The translations under genes were made by a program, and so were the position numbers. Below, one piece after another: positions 24,122 to 34,330 of a DNA stretch of 59,884 nucleotides. This DNA is from Caryophanales bacterium UBA1737 (GTDB taxonomy: Bacteria; Bacillota_I; Bacilli_A; ML615J-28; CAG-313). The DNA lies in the NCBI GenBank assembly GCA_002315915.1, contig DCIB01000005.1:29515-89398 (forward strand), given 5' to 3'. The notes beneath the pieces were generated by a model. It made no database searches. It worked only from the letters and a program-made list of their open reading frames with translations, and was not told the DNA's origin. Numbering within the stretch: position 1 is the stretch's first letter; every line of letters begins with the position of its first letter.

Positions 24122-25226
24122 AACATATTGTATGTTGAATAAAATTACTTCTTAGAATTGATGAGTGAGAAATCGTAATAAAAGCTTTTTCATCGAAATC
24201 TTTAATAAAATTAATATAAGTTTGAACTTCAAAATCATTAGAATAAATAACTAATGTATCTTTTTCTTTATGAGTATATCCACCAAGTGATTTATATACA
24301 GTTACACCATGTTTAAATGTTTTGATAATAGCATCAGCTAAGTCATTACCTTTTTCAGTAATAATTTCAAGTCTTGTTATATCATATGCTTTATAAACAG
24401 ATTTTTCTGTAAATGAATAAGAAAATAATCTAATTAATGTGTAAAATACATTTTCAACAGAAATTATACTTGATAAGCAAATTATAAATGAATCTATAAT
24501 AATTTGAACTTTAGTAAAGGAAATATTCTTTTTAGAGTAGATATAATTTGCAACAATATCAACTCCGCCACTAGATCCCCCACCTTTTAAAGCCATTCCG
24601 CATCCTAATCCACAAATCACTCCACCAAATACTGCAAGAATAATTCTAGTTCCTGGAAGCATAGTATTTTTAAGAGTTATTTGAAGTTGTGATACTTCAT
24701 TTGCCACTTTAAAAAAGTGATAATTAGAATTAGAGAATAAATCAAATATACCTTCACCTAGAATAGAACCATTACCAGTTTTTAGTATATTTGTAATTTC
24801 TTCTCCACCTTTTAATAAAATAACAAATGGACTTACTGTATATGTTGATAATAAATTCATTAAAATTGATTGAATAATTATTGATATAAGTGTTAGTATT
24901 GCAAATCTTTTAGATACACCTTTCCAGCCAAGTATTAATAGGGGAATATTAAATAAAAATACAAATGTACCTAAATTATTTGTAACCCATATTTTAGCTA
25001 TTTCATTTGTTGAAAACTTATTTACAAAAGCAATAATAAGTTGGGATATACCACTTATTCCCCCAGCAAAGTATCCACCTAATTGAATCATCCATACAAA
25101 AGCAAATGAATAAATAATTGTACCAACAATTACTAAGAAATAACTTTTAAAAGTATTTTTCTTTTCTATTTCTTTTAATTCATCACTAGATAAACGACTA
25201 TAATGAATAACAGATTTAACTTTCAT
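24120..25226 (-). CDS. YitT family membrane protein (DUF161/DUF2179)
   Basis: Polytopic membrane protein with about five or six helices, including FLVIVGTIIYSFAFVWMIQLGG and the family mark GVICGLGCGMALKGGGSSGG followed by VDIVANYIY. The C-terminal ~80 residues (ITEKGNDLADAI onwards, with HGVTVYKSLGGYTHKEK) form the cytoplasmic DUF2179 domain. Function of the family is not settled. It is larger than Bacillus YitT (~280) because of an inserted loop near residues 140-175. Last gene of the glycogen operon, 1 base behind metG. Confidence 0.85.
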   Translation of the reverse strand: MKVKSVIHYSRLSSDELKEIEKKNTFKSYFLVIVGTIIYSFAFVWMIQLGGYFAGGISGISQLIIAFVNKFSTNEIAKIWVTNNLGTFVFLFNIPLLILGWKGVSKRFAILTLISIIIQSILMNLLSTYTVSPFVILLKGGEEITNILKTGNGSILGEGIFDLFSNSNYHFFKVANEVSQLQITLKNTMLPGTRIILAVFGGVICGLGCGMALKGGGSSGGVDIVANYIYSKKNISFTKVQIIIDSFIICLSSIISVENVFYTLIRLFSYSFTEKSVYKAYDITRLEIITEKGNDLADAIIKTFKHGVTVYKSLGGYTHKEKDTLVIYSNDFEVQTYINFIKDFDEKAFITISHSSILRSNFIQHTIC

Positions 25227-25227
25227 A

Positions 25228-27150
25228 TTATTTAACTAAACTACCTGATTCACTTGAAACATTAATAAGTTCTAATTTTTTACCATTTTCGCAACAAAGA
25301 ATCATTCCTTCAGATTCAATACCACGAATAAATGCTTTTTCTAAATTAACAACTACTAATACATTTTTACCAATTATATCTTGCGGATTATATTGTTCAG
25401 CTATACCTGATACAACTTGTAAAGTTGTTTTATCTACTAATATTTTAGATACTAATAATTTATTAGATCCCTCAACCTTTTTAGATTCTAAAACTTTACC
25501 TACACGTATATCTAACTTTTCCCATTCAGAAAAATTAATAATATCTTTAGTATTTAATTTAGGATTAATTAAACTTAAACGTTCATCTTGTAATTTTTTA
25601 TAATGTTCTAATTCTTTTTCTTCATCTAATCTAGAGAATAAATGATCTATCTTAGTTACTTTAATATTTTCATAAGTATGACCAAATTCTAATGATTCTA
25701 AATTTATCTCATCATTAATGCCAATTGAATTTAGCATCTTAATACTGCTTTCAGTAAGTACAGGTGCTAATAGACATGCAATAACTCTTATAGATTCAAT
25801 TAAATGATACATTACAGATGAAAGTTCGCTAGATTTTTCTTCTTCTTTAGCAAGAATCCAAGGACAAGTTTCATCAATATATTTATTACATCTATTAACT
25901 AATGTCCATATTGCATTAACAGCATTTTGTAATTCAAATTTATCATAACTATTTATTGCAGTTATAATAGCTTCTTTTGCTATTAATTCTAAATCTTTAT
26001 CATATTCAGTTGGCGAATATTTATTAGGAATAATACCATTACAATATTTTTCTACCATAGATATTGATCTAGATACTAAGTTTCCTAAATCATTTACTAG
26101 TTCAGTATTATATCTTTCTATAAAACGATCATAACTAAATAAACCATCATTACCTAAAGGCATTTCCTTAGCTAAGTAATATCTTATAGAGTCAGCACTA
26201 TATCTATCATATAAATCTTTTGGATATACTGCATTCCCTTTAGATTTACTCATTTTACCTTCTCTAGTTAGAATCCATCCATGAGCAATTAATTTAAAAT
26301 TAACTGGAACACCTATACTAAATAACATAATAGGCCAATATACAGCATGGAATCTTAATATATCTTTACCAATTACATGATAAACTCTATCATTATTTAC
26401 CCAATAGTTTTGATAGTTTGTATCATCGGAAGATAAATAGCCTAAAGCTGATAAATAATTAGATAATGCGTCAATCCATACATAAACAACATGTTCTGGA
26501 TTTGAATCAACTGGTATTCCCCATTTAAATGAAGTTCTACTAACACATAAATCTTCAAGTCCTGATTCAATAAATGAAACAACTTCATTCTTTCTAGTTT
26601 CTGGTTGAATAAAATCAGGATTATCTTTAATATGCTGCAATAGTTCTGGAGCATATTTTTTTAATCTTAAGAAGTAACTTTCTTCTTTCACAAGTTTTGT
26701 AGGCCTACCACAATCAGGACAAATATTTCCTTCTAATAATTGTTTTTCTGTAAAGAATGCTTCGCATTCTACACAGTAATGACCTTCATAAGATCCAAGA
26801 TAAATATCATCATTATCTTGCATTTTCTTAAATATCTTTTTAACACATTCAACATGATTAGTATCTGTTGTTCTAATAAAGCCATCATTAGCTATATTTA
26901 AATGTTTCCAAATATCTTTAGTACCAATAGCAATTTCATCTACATATGCTTGTGTATCTTTATTAGCTTTAATAGCTGCTTTTTCAATTTTTTGTCCATG
27001 TTCATCCATTCCTGTTAAAAAGAATGTATCACGATTCATTAAACGATTGTATCTAGCAAAAATATCACATGCAATTGTTGAGTAACTATTTCCTATTTGA
27101 GGAAGTCCTGAAGCATAATAAATTGGTGTTGTTACATAACATTTTTTCAT
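25228..27150 (-). CDS. metG: methionyl-tRNA synthetase with C-terminal tRNA-binding domain
   Basis: Charges initiator and elongator tRNA-Met. 640 residues. Seen: TPIYYASGLPQIGNSYS (HIGH-region variant), zinc-binding CVECEAFF and CPDCGRP near 127-148, and KMSKS loop GKMSKSKGNAVYPKDLY near 300. After the anticodon-binding helical domain a C-terminal EMAP/Arc1p-like tRNA-binding domain (residues ~540-640, KLDIRVGKVLESKKVEGSNK) is fused. Part of the glycogen operon, 9 bases behind pfkA. Confidence 0.95.
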   Translation of the reverse strand: MKKCYVTTPIYYASGLPQIGNSYSTIACDIFARYNRLMNRDTFFLTGMDEHGQKIEKAAIKANKDTQAYVDEIAIGTKDIWKHLNIANDGFIRTTDTNHVECVKKIFKKMQDNDDIYLGSYEGHYCVECEAFFTEKQLLEGNICPDCGRPTKLVKEESYFLRLKKYAPELLQHIKDNPDFIQPETRKNEVVSFIESGLEDLCVSRTSFKWGIPVDSNPEHVVYVWIDALSNYLSALGYLSSDDTNYQNYWVNNDRVYHVIGKDILRFHAVYWPIMLFSIGVPVNFKLIAHGWILTREGKMSKSKGNAVYPKDLYDRYSADSIRYYLAKEMPLGNDGLFSYDRFIERYNTELVNDLGNLVSRSISMVEKYCNGIIPNKYSPTEYDKDLELIAKEAIITAINSYDKFELQNAVNAIWTLVNRCNKYIDETCPWILAKEEEKSSELSSVMYHLIESIRVIACLLAPVLTESSIKMLNSIGINDEINLESLEFGHTYENIKVTKIDHLFSRLDEEKELEHYKKLQDERLSLINPKLNTKDIINFSEWEKLDIRVGKVLESKKVEGSNKLLVSKILVDKTTLQVVSGIAEQYNPQDIIGKNVLVVVNLEKAFIRGIESEGMILCCENGKKLELINVSSESGSLVK

Positions 27151-27159
27151 AACTATATC

Positions 27160-28128
27160 CTATCTAGATGAATCATTTACATGGATAGCATAATCTTTAA
27201 AAATATGTTTTTCCATTTTTAAAGCATCTTCTATATTGAAATAATTAATTTGATTATTAAATATACCAATACAAACTCCACTTTTTCCATCTTCTATTCC
27301 TTCTACAGCTGCAACACCAAAACGAGTTGCAAGAATTCTATCAAATGGAGATGGTCTTCCACCTCTTTGAATATGTCCTAATATTGTAGCACGAGAAACA
27401 AATCCTGTTTCTTTTTCAATAGTTTTGGCAAGTTCTCTAACATCGGTTACATGTTCTGCAATACATATTAATACATGAGAATGATGTGCAGCTTTTGCAC
27501 CTTTTATATAAGTTAATACTTTTTCTAAATCAAAACCTGTATCAGCATTAATGATCATATCAGATCCTGATGCAATACCAACAGCATAAGATATATCGCC
27601 ACAATATCTTCCCATAACTTCAAGTATTGAACATCTTGCGTGAGAATTACATGTGTCTCTTAAACAATCCATTGCAGTTACTGCTGTATTTACAGCAGTA
27701 TCAAAACCAATAGTGTATTCAGTTGATGCTATATCATTATCAATAGTTCCAGGAATACCAATAACTTTAATGCCAAGTTTGTCTAATTTTAAAGCACCAC
27801 GATATGATCCATCTCCACCAATTACTATTAAAGAATGAATTCCTAATTTACGTAAGTTTTCAGCACCACGTGCTGCAACTTCATCTTGAGCAAATTCAGG
27901 AAGTCTAGCAGAACCAAGTATTGTTCCACCTAAATATGAAATATTAGTAACTGATGATCTTTCCATTTTTTCGATTCTATTTTCTACTAAACCTAGATAT
28001 CCATCACGTACACCATATACTTCATATCCTTTTAATAAAGCACATCTTGTAATAGCTCTAATACATGAATTCATTCCAGGTGCATCACCACCTGATGTTA
28101 AAATAGCAATTTTCTTTAATTCTTCCAT
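27160..28128 (-). CDS. pfkA: ATP-dependent 6-phosphofructokinase
   Basis: Commits fructose-6-phosphate to glycolysis. 322 residues, normal. Seen: ILTSGGDAPGMNSCIRA with the ATP-binding GGD, IGGDGSYRGA near 102 (the GGDGS form marks ATP rather than pyrophosphate use), catalytic GIPGTIDNDI near 124, MGRYCGDIS near 167 and GHIQRGGRPSPFDR near 245. Twelve bases behind glgP, so co-regulated with glycogen breakdown. Stop codon TAG. Confidence 0.96.
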   Translation of the reverse strand: MEELKKIAILTSGGDAPGMNSCIRAITRCALLKGYEVYGVRDGYLGLVENRIEKMERSSVTNISYLGGTILGSARLPEFAQDEVAARGAENLRKLGIHSLIVIGGDGSYRGALKLDKLGIKVIGIPGTIDNDIASTEYTIGFDTAVNTAVTAMDCLRDTCNSHARCSILEVMGRYCGDISYAVGIASGSDMIINADTGFDLEKVLTYIKGAKAAHHSHVLICIAEHVTDVRELAKTIEKETGFVSRATILGHIQRGGRPSPFDRILATRFGVAAVEGIEDGKSGVCIGIFNNQINYFNIEDALKMEKHIFKDYAIHVNDSSR

Positions 28129-28140
28129 AAGTATTTCCCC

Positions 28141-30552
28141 TTATTTTAATTTCTTTAAATGCCAAATATTATTTGCATATTTTTCTATACTTCTATCAGA
28201 AGAAAATCTTCCAGATGAAGCAATATTTATTAATGATTTTTTAGTAAATAATAAATGATCTTTATAATCATTATCCATTTTATAATAAGCATCCATATAT
28301 GCATCAAAATCAGCTAAACACATATATTCATCAGGAACAGCTCCATCAGTTAATAGATAATTGACTATATTATCAAATTTTTTTCCTGCAAATCCTATAT
28401 TTAATCTATTAATAACTTTATTTAAATATTTAGAATTATCTAAATAAGATGTCGAATTATATCCTTTTTTCCATAAATCTTCTACTTCTAAAGATTTTAA
28501 TCCAAAGATATAAATATTATCATTATCAACAGCTTCGGCAATTTCAACATTTGCACCATCAAGAGTTCCAAGAGTAACAGCTCCATTCATCATAAACTTC
28601 ATATTAGAAGTTCCTGATGCTTCCTTACCAGCAAGAGATATTTGTTCTGATATATCTGATGCAGGAATTAAATATTCTGCAGCTGTAACACAATAATCTT
28701 CAACAAATATAACATTTAATTTTTCTTTTATATTTTCATGATTAGAAATATCTTTAGAAATATAATTTATTAATTCAATAATTTCCTTAGCATGATAATA
28801 TCCAGGAGCAGCTTTTGCTCCAAAAATAAATGTTTGTTTAGTTACATCAAGAGAAGGATTAGTTAATAATTCATCATATAAATAAACTATTTTTAATACA
28901 TTTAATAATTGCCTTTTATATGCATGAAGTCTTTTAACTTGAACATCAAATCTTGACATTGGATCAATTATTATTCCTTGTTTTTTATATAAGAATTCTG
29001 CAAATCGACATTTATTAGCATATTTTATCTTATATAAATCTTCTAAAACATCTAAATTATCCTTATAATCTAAAAGTTTAGATAATTTTGATGCATCCAT
29101 ATACCATGAATCACCAATCAATTTATTAAGATATTTTGATAAGTTTTCATTAGCTTGATAAAGCCATCTTCTGTGAGCAATGCCATTAGTAACATTAATA
29201 AACTTTTCTTTGTATATATTATTATACTCTTTAAATAAATCTTCTTTAATGATATTGCTATGAAGACTAGATACTCCATTTACTTTACCCGATGCATATA
29301 CAGATAAATTAGCCATTCTTACATGATTATTAGCTATAAGAGATAATTTAGAAATTCTATCCCAATCTCCTGGGTATAAATTCCACATATCTGCCATAAA
29401 ACGTTTATTTATTTCTAAAATTATTTGATAAATTCTAGGTAATATTCTATGTAATAAATCTTCATTCCATTGTTCTAAGGCTTCACTCATTACAGTATGA
29501 TTAGTATAATTTACTGTATGAGTTACAACATACCATGCATCATCCCAACTAAATGAATAATCGTCCATTAATATACGCATAAGTTCTGGTATACAAAGTG
29601 CAGGATGAGTATCATTTATATGAATAGCTGCATGTAAAGGTAGGGTATGTAAATCACCGTTTCTTTTAATATGATCATTAATTATATTTTGAATAGATGC
29701 AGAGACTAATAAATATTGTTGTTTTAAACGTAATGTTTTACCAGCAGAATGATCATCAGATGGATATAAAATCTTTGTTATTACTTCAGCATCATTATTC
29801 TTTTCCATTGCTTTATAATAATCACCGTGTGAAAAAGATGTCATATCAAATTTATTAATTGCACATGCTTTCCAAAGACGAAGAGTTGATACTATTTCAC
29901 TTTTTCCACCACTAATTAAAACATCATATGGATAAGCTTCTATTTCATCATAATCATGATAATCAATAACTAAATGATTATTTTCATAATGTTCAGAAAT
30001 CCATCCACCAAATTTAACTTTTAATACTCTATCACTTCTAGGAACAAGCCAAACATCACCACCTGGAAGCCATACATCAGGCATTTCAGTTTGCCAACCA
30101 TCTACTATTTTTTGTTTAAATAATCCATATTCATATCGTAAAGAAAAACCCATTGTAGGATAATTTAATGCAGCTAAGCTATCCATATAACAAGCAGCAA
30201 GTCGACCTAATCCACCATTGCCTAGTCCTGCATCTGGTTCTAAATCATATAAATCATTTAAATTAATATTGTATTCTTTTAATACCTCTGTATATTTATC
30301 TGTTAAATCTAAATTCGATAAATTATTTTTAAGACTTCTACCTAATAAAAACTCCATTGATAAATAATATACTCTTTTTGCATGTTGAGCTTTCATTAAA
30401 TCATTAAAATGCTTTTTCTTTTCAAGTAAAATATCTACAACAGTCATACTAACAGCTTTATATAATTGATCCATTGATGCATCAACAGGACTTACGCCAA
30501 AAAAGCGTGTTAATTTTTGTTCAATAGCATTTTTAATTTCAGTCTTATTCAT
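28141..30552 (-). CDS. glgP: glycogen/maltodextrin phosphorylase
   Basis: Releases glucose-1-phosphate from alpha-1,4 glucan. 803 residues. Seen: YYLSMEFLLGRSLKNNL near 53, GLGNGGLGRLAACYMDS near 109, HTVNYTNHTVM near 345 and the PLP-lysine region KEASGTSNMKFMMNGAVTLG near 630-650. Follows glgA by 16 bases. No phosphoserine regulatory N-terminus, as in other bacterial forms. Confidence 0.96.
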   Translation of the reverse strand: MNKTEIKNAIEQKLTRFFGVSPVDASMDQLYKAVSMTVVDILLEKKKHFNDLMKAQHAKRVYYLSMEFLLGRSLKNNLSNLDLTDKYTEVLKEYNINLNDLYDLEPDAGLGNGGLGRLAACYMDSLAALNYPTMGFSLRYEYGLFKQKIVDGWQTEMPDVWLPGGDVWLVPRSDRVLKVKFGGWISEHYENNHLVIDYHDYDEIEAYPYDVLISGGKSEIVSTLRLWKACAINKFDMTSFSHGDYYKAMEKNNDAEVITKILYPSDDHSAGKTLRLKQQYLLVSASIQNIINDHIKRNGDLHTLPLHAAIHINDTHPALCIPELMRILMDDYSFSWDDAWYVVTHTVNYTNHTVMSEALEQWNEDLLHRILPRIYQIILEINKRFMADMWNLYPGDWDRISKLSLIANNHVRMANLSVYASGKVNGVSSLHSNIIKEDLFKEYNNIYKEKFINVTNGIAHRRWLYQANENLSKYLNKLIGDSWYMDASKLSKLLDYKDNLDVLEDLYKIKYANKCRFAEFLYKKQGIIIDPMSRFDVQVKRLHAYKRQLLNVLKIVYLYDELLTNPSLDVTKQTFIFGAKAAPGYYHAKEIIELINYISKDISNHENIKEKLNVIFVEDYCVTAAEYLIPASDISEQISLAGKEASGTSNMKFMMNGAVTLGTLDGANVEIAEAVDNDNIYIFGLKSLEVEDLWKKGYNSTSYLDNSKYLNKVINRLNIGFAGKKFDNIVNYLLTDGAVPDEYMCLADFDAYMDAYYKMDNDYKDHLLFTKKSLINIASSGRFSSDRSIEKYANNIWHLKKLK

Positions 30553-30568
30553 ACGAATACTCTTTTCT

Positions 30569-32008
30569 TTATTTTATTAGTTTACTATATAATTTAATAT
30601 ATTCTTTAGCAGATGTTTGCCAACTAAAGTCTTTTTGCATAACATCTTTTATACATTTATTTAAATCATCAGATTTAAATAAATGGATTGAACGTTTTAC
30701 CATTCCAATAAAATCTTTTTCAGAATTAGTCGAAAATGTAAATCCGTTTCCATTACTTAATGAAAAATCTCTTATTGAATCTTTTAAACCTCCAGTTTCT
30801 CTAACAAGAGGTATAGCACCATATCTTGATGCAATCATTTGAGATAATCCACATGGTTCTGATTCAGATGGCATAATAAAGAAATCTATACCACTATAAA
30901 TTTTTCTTGATAAATCTTGATTAAAAGCAAGTATTACTTTTAATTTAGTAGGAAAACGATTTTCCATTTCTTTTAAGAAATTTTCATAATAAGAATCACC
31001 TGTTCCAAGAAGAACTAGTTGTAAATCTTCTTTTAATAAATCAGGTAATGCTCTTTTTAAAATTTCTAAGCCTTTATGCCAAACTAAACGTGTTACCATT
31101 CCATATAATGGAATATCTTTATTAACATTAAGTCCTAACAGCTTTTGTAATTCTTCTTTATTAAGAACTTTTCTATCTATAGAATTAAAATCATAATTAT
31201 TAAATAATGATTTATCTAGTATTGGATTATAAAATTCATAATCAATACCATTTAATATTCCAAATAACTTTCCTTCATCATATACTCTATTAACTTCATA
31301 TTCTAGATTATGAGCATATTGACTAGTTTTAATTTCTAATGCGTAACTTGGACTAACAGTTGATACAATGTTAGCGCATTCCATAGCACCTTTCATTATA
31401 TTTACTTGTCCATTATATTCTAGTAAATATCCATCATGATGATCAATACCAAATACATTTTCTAAAATATCTGAATCAAATGAATATATTCCTTGATATT
31501 CAATATTATGAATAGTAAAGATTCTTTTAGTATTAAAGAATAATTTTTCATGATAATAAATTGTACTTAAGTATACAAGAAGCATTCCAGTTTGCCAATC
31601 ATGACAATGAATTATATCTATATTTAATTTTTCTTTCAATATAAATTCTATACAAGCTTTAGAAAAGAATGCAAATCGTTCTACATCATCAAAATATCCA
31701 TATAATTTATCTCTTTGAAAATAATATTCATTATCAATAAAATAATATTTAATATTATTTAAAGTATATGAATAAATATTACACTCAAGATTACGCCAAG
31801 ATAATTTGATTTTTAAATTATATAATAAATCGAATTTATTGATGAAATCTTTATTTAATGATTTATATAATGGTAAAAAAACAATTATATCATAATCATT
31901 TGATGTATTAATAATACTTTTAGGTAAACTTCCAATAACATCTGCAAGTCCACCAGATGTAAAGAATGGTTGACATTCACTAGCAGCATAAGCAATAAGT
32001 TTTTTCAT
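30569..32008 (-). CDS. glgA: glycogen synthase (ADP-glucose)
   Basis: GT5 family glucosyltransferase extending alpha-1,4 glucan. 479 residues. Start at ATG 32008 with AAGGAGG upstream (a TTG just before is in frame). N-terminal donor site reads FFTSGGLADVIGSLPK: the usual KTGGL lysine is replaced, a change also seen in other gut Firmicutes as far as I recall. C-terminal marks: GMVTRLVWHKGLEI near 305, PSESEPCGLSQM near 377 and the acceptor/catalytic helix GGLKDSI near 405. 14 bases behind glgD. Confidence 0.95.
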   Translation of the reverse strand: MKKLIAYAASECQPFFTSGGLADVIGSLPKSIINTSNDYDIIVFLPLYKSLNKDFINKFDLLYNLKIKLSWRNLECNIYSYTLNNIKYYFIDNEYYFQRDKLYGYFDDVERFAFFSKACIEFILKEKLNIDIIHCHDWQTGMLLVYLSTIYYHEKLFFNTKRIFTIHNIEYQGIYSFDSDILENVFGIDHHDGYLLEYNGQVNIMKGAMECANIVSTVSPSYALEIKTSQYAHNLEYEVNRVYDEGKLFGILNGIDYEFYNPILDKSLFNNYDFNSIDRKVLNKEELQKLLGLNVNKDIPLYGMVTRLVWHKGLEILKRALPDLLKEDLQLVLLGTGDSYYENFLKEMENRFPTKLKVILAFNQDLSRKIYSGIDFFIMPSESEPCGLSQMIASRYGAIPLVRETGGLKDSIRDFSLSNGNGFTFSTNSEKDFIGMVKRSIHLFKSDDLNKCIKDVMQKDFSWQTSAKEYIKLYSKLIK

Positions 32009-32022
32009 CAATAAACCTCCTT

Positions 32023-33138
32023 CTATAAAGATTTACCTTTAGATATATAATATGGTTCTTTTTCACAACCATTTAAGTTTAAATCTTTAGAAATATATAC
32101 ATTTTTATCAGCTATTATATATTCAATTTTGGAATTAGAATCAATTACTGTGTCCTGCATAATAATTGAATTTTTAACAATAGCTCCTTTGGATACTTTT
32201 ACGCCTCTAAATAATATAGAATTAATAACTGTACCTTCTATTTCACATCCATCACCAATTACAGAATTAGATACTTTTGCATCTTTCAAATATCTCGATG
32301 GAGCTGAATCTTTAACTTTTGTATAAATACGATATTCATTTTTACCAAATAAAGAATATCTTACATCTTTATCTAATATTTTCATATTACATTTGAAATA
32401 ATTTTCCATTGAATTTAAATGTAAATATGTACCAGTATATTCATATCCATATACATTTAATTTATTTATATTATTAAATATTAAATCTCTATGAAATGAT
32501 GAATACATTTGTTCAACTGAATTATTTAATAATTCTACAAGTAATTTTCTATTAATTACAAAGATATTTAAAGAAATATTAAGTTTTTCATTTTCTTTAG
32601 ATATAACTTTTCCACTAATAATTTTACCATTATCATCAATTTCATAATTCATGTGATTATATAGATCTTTTGTTGCAATTCTATTTTGATAAATAATTGT
32701 TATATCTGCATTTTTTTCTTTATGATATTCTAAAACTTCATTATAATCAACTACATTTACACTATCACAATCAGTAATAACTACAACATCAGATGTTTGT
32801 TTAGATATAAAACCATTTATACTACGTAATGCTTCTAAACGTGTTTCATATAAAAAATCACTATGAGTTGATGAAAATGGAGGAAATACAATTAAACCAC
32901 CATTTTTTCTTGCAAGATCCCAGTCTCTTCCATTTCCTATATGATCCATTAATGATTGATAATTCTTTTGAGTTAATACACCAACATTAGTTATATCCGC
33001 ATTAACAAAATTAGATAATACAAAATCAATAATACGGTATTTTCCTCCAAAAGGAATGGATGCAGTAGTTCTTCTATGCGTTAATTCATCAATTACTTCA
33101 TTATGAATACTTGATAAGATAATTCCTAATGCTTTCAT
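32023..33138 (-). CDS. glgD: GlgD, regulatory-type subunit of ADP-glucose pyrophosphorylase
   Basis: Paralogue of GlgC that in Firmicutes pairs with it and raises its activity. 371 residues. It keeps the fold (GKYRIIDFVLSNFVNADITN near 32, C-terminal beta-helix with VIGDGCEIEG) but lacks the catalytic GGxGxRL loop: the N-terminus reads LGIILSSIHNEVIDELT. It therefore likely does not catalyse by itself. It overlaps the glgC stop by one base (TAATG). Stop codon TAG. Confidence 0.92.
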   Translation of the reverse strand: MKALGIILSSIHNEVIDELTHRRTTASIPFGGKYRIIDFVLSNFVNADITNVGVLTQKNYQSLMDHIGNGRDWDLARKNGGLIVFPPFSSTHSDFLYETRLEALRSINGFISKQTSDVVVITDCDSVNVVDYNEVLEYHKEKNADITIIYQNRIATKDLYNHMNYEIDDNGKIISGKVISKENEKLNISLNIFVINRKLLVELLNNSVEQMYSSFHRDLIFNNINKLNVYGYEYTGTYLHLNSMENYFKCNMKILDKDVRYSLFGKNEYRIYTKVKDSAPSRYLKDAKVSNSVIGDGCEIEGTVINSILFRGVKVSKGAIVKNSIIMQDTVIDSNSKIEYIIADKNVYISKDLNLNGCEKEPYYISKGKSL

Positions 33139-34328
33139 TATAAATCCTCCTTATCAAGATTAGCTCCTGCTTCTATACAGGAGTCTTTTGCTACTTCATA
33201 ATATCTTCCTATAACAGTTATTTTATCTGTTAAAGATTTATCTAATCCAATTACAGCATTTTCATATATAATAGCATTCTCATCAACAATTGAATAAGAT
33301 ATTTTAGCATTTGGTTTAATGGTAGAACCCATAAAGATAACAGAATCTTTAATAATAGATCCTTTACCAATATAAACATTAGAACCTATTACACTATTAA
33401 TAACAGTTCCATATATTTTTGCACCTGAAGCAATAATACTATTAGATACAACAGCATCTTCACTAATATATTGTGGTTCAAAGCCTAAATTTCTTGAATA
33501 TATTTTCCAATTAGGATCATATATATCAAAATTAGGTTTATCGCCCAATAAATCTTGATTAGCTTCCCATAAAGAATTTATTGTACCAACATCTTTCCAA
33601 TATCCTTTAAATGGGTATGCCATCATAATTTCATTATTATTTAACATATTAGGAATTATATTTTTACCAAAATCATTACTAGATTTTGGATCATTATTAT
33701 CAGATTCTAAATATTTAAATAATTTATCAGTTTTAAATATATAAATACCCATTGATGCTTTATTACTTTTAGGATTAGCTGGTTTTTCTTCAAACTCAAC
33801 TATTCTATTTTCTTCATTAGTATTCATAATACCAAAACGAGATGCTTCTTCAATAGGAACTTCTAAAACTGCAATTGTACAATCAGCATTAGTTTTAATA
33901 TGTTCTTCTAGCATTTCTTGATAATTCATTTTATAAATATGATCACCAGATAAAATTAATACATGATCTGGATGATATTTTTCAATAAAATTTATATTTT
34001 GATATATCGCATTAGCTGTTCCTTTATACCATTCCATCTTATTTTTAGCTTGGTAAGGAGGAAGTACATGAACACCACCAAATGATCTATCTAAATCCCA
34101 TGGTGCACCATTACCTAAATATTCATTTAGTATAAGGGGTTGGTATTGAGTAAGTACTCCTACTGTATCAATAGATGAATTAACACAATTTGATAAAGTA
34201 AAATCAATAATACGATATTTAGCACCAAATGAAACAGCTGGTTTAGCAACTTTAGTAGTTAAGGCTTTAAGTCTTGAACCTTGACCACCAGCAAGTAACA
34301 TTGCAACACATTTTTTATGATTATACAT
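33138..34328 (-). CDS. glgC: glucose-1-phosphate adenylyltransferase
   Basis: Makes ADP-glucose, the donor for GlgA, and is the regulated step of glycogen synthesis. 396 residues. Seen: MLLAGGQGSRLKALT catalytic loop, PAVSFGAKYRIIDFTLSN near 28, ILSGDHIYKMNYQEML near 122, EFEEKPANPKSN near 178 and C-terminal left-handed beta-helix (residues ~290-390) with repeated hexapeptides. Two bases behind glgB. Confidence 0.96.
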   Translation of the reverse strand: MYNHKKCVAMLLAGGQGSRLKALTTKVAKPAVSFGAKYRIIDFTLSNCVNSSIDTVGVLTQYQPLILNEYLGNGAPWDLDRSFGGVHVLPPYQAKNKMEWYKGTANAIYQNINFIEKYHPDHVLILSGDHIYKMNYQEMLEEHIKTNADCTIAVLEVPIEEASRFGIMNTNEENRIVEFEEKPANPKSNKASMGIYIFKTDKLFKYLESDNNDPKSSNDFGKNIIPNMLNNNEIMMAYPFKGYWKDVGTINSLWEANQDLLGDKPNFDIYDPNWKIYSRNLGFEPQYISEDAVVSNSIIASGAKIYGTVINSVIGSNVYIGKGSIIKDSVIFMGSTIKPNAKISYSIVDENAIIYENAVIGLDKSLTDKITVIGRYYEVAKDSCIEAGANLDKEDL

Positions 34329-34330
34329 TG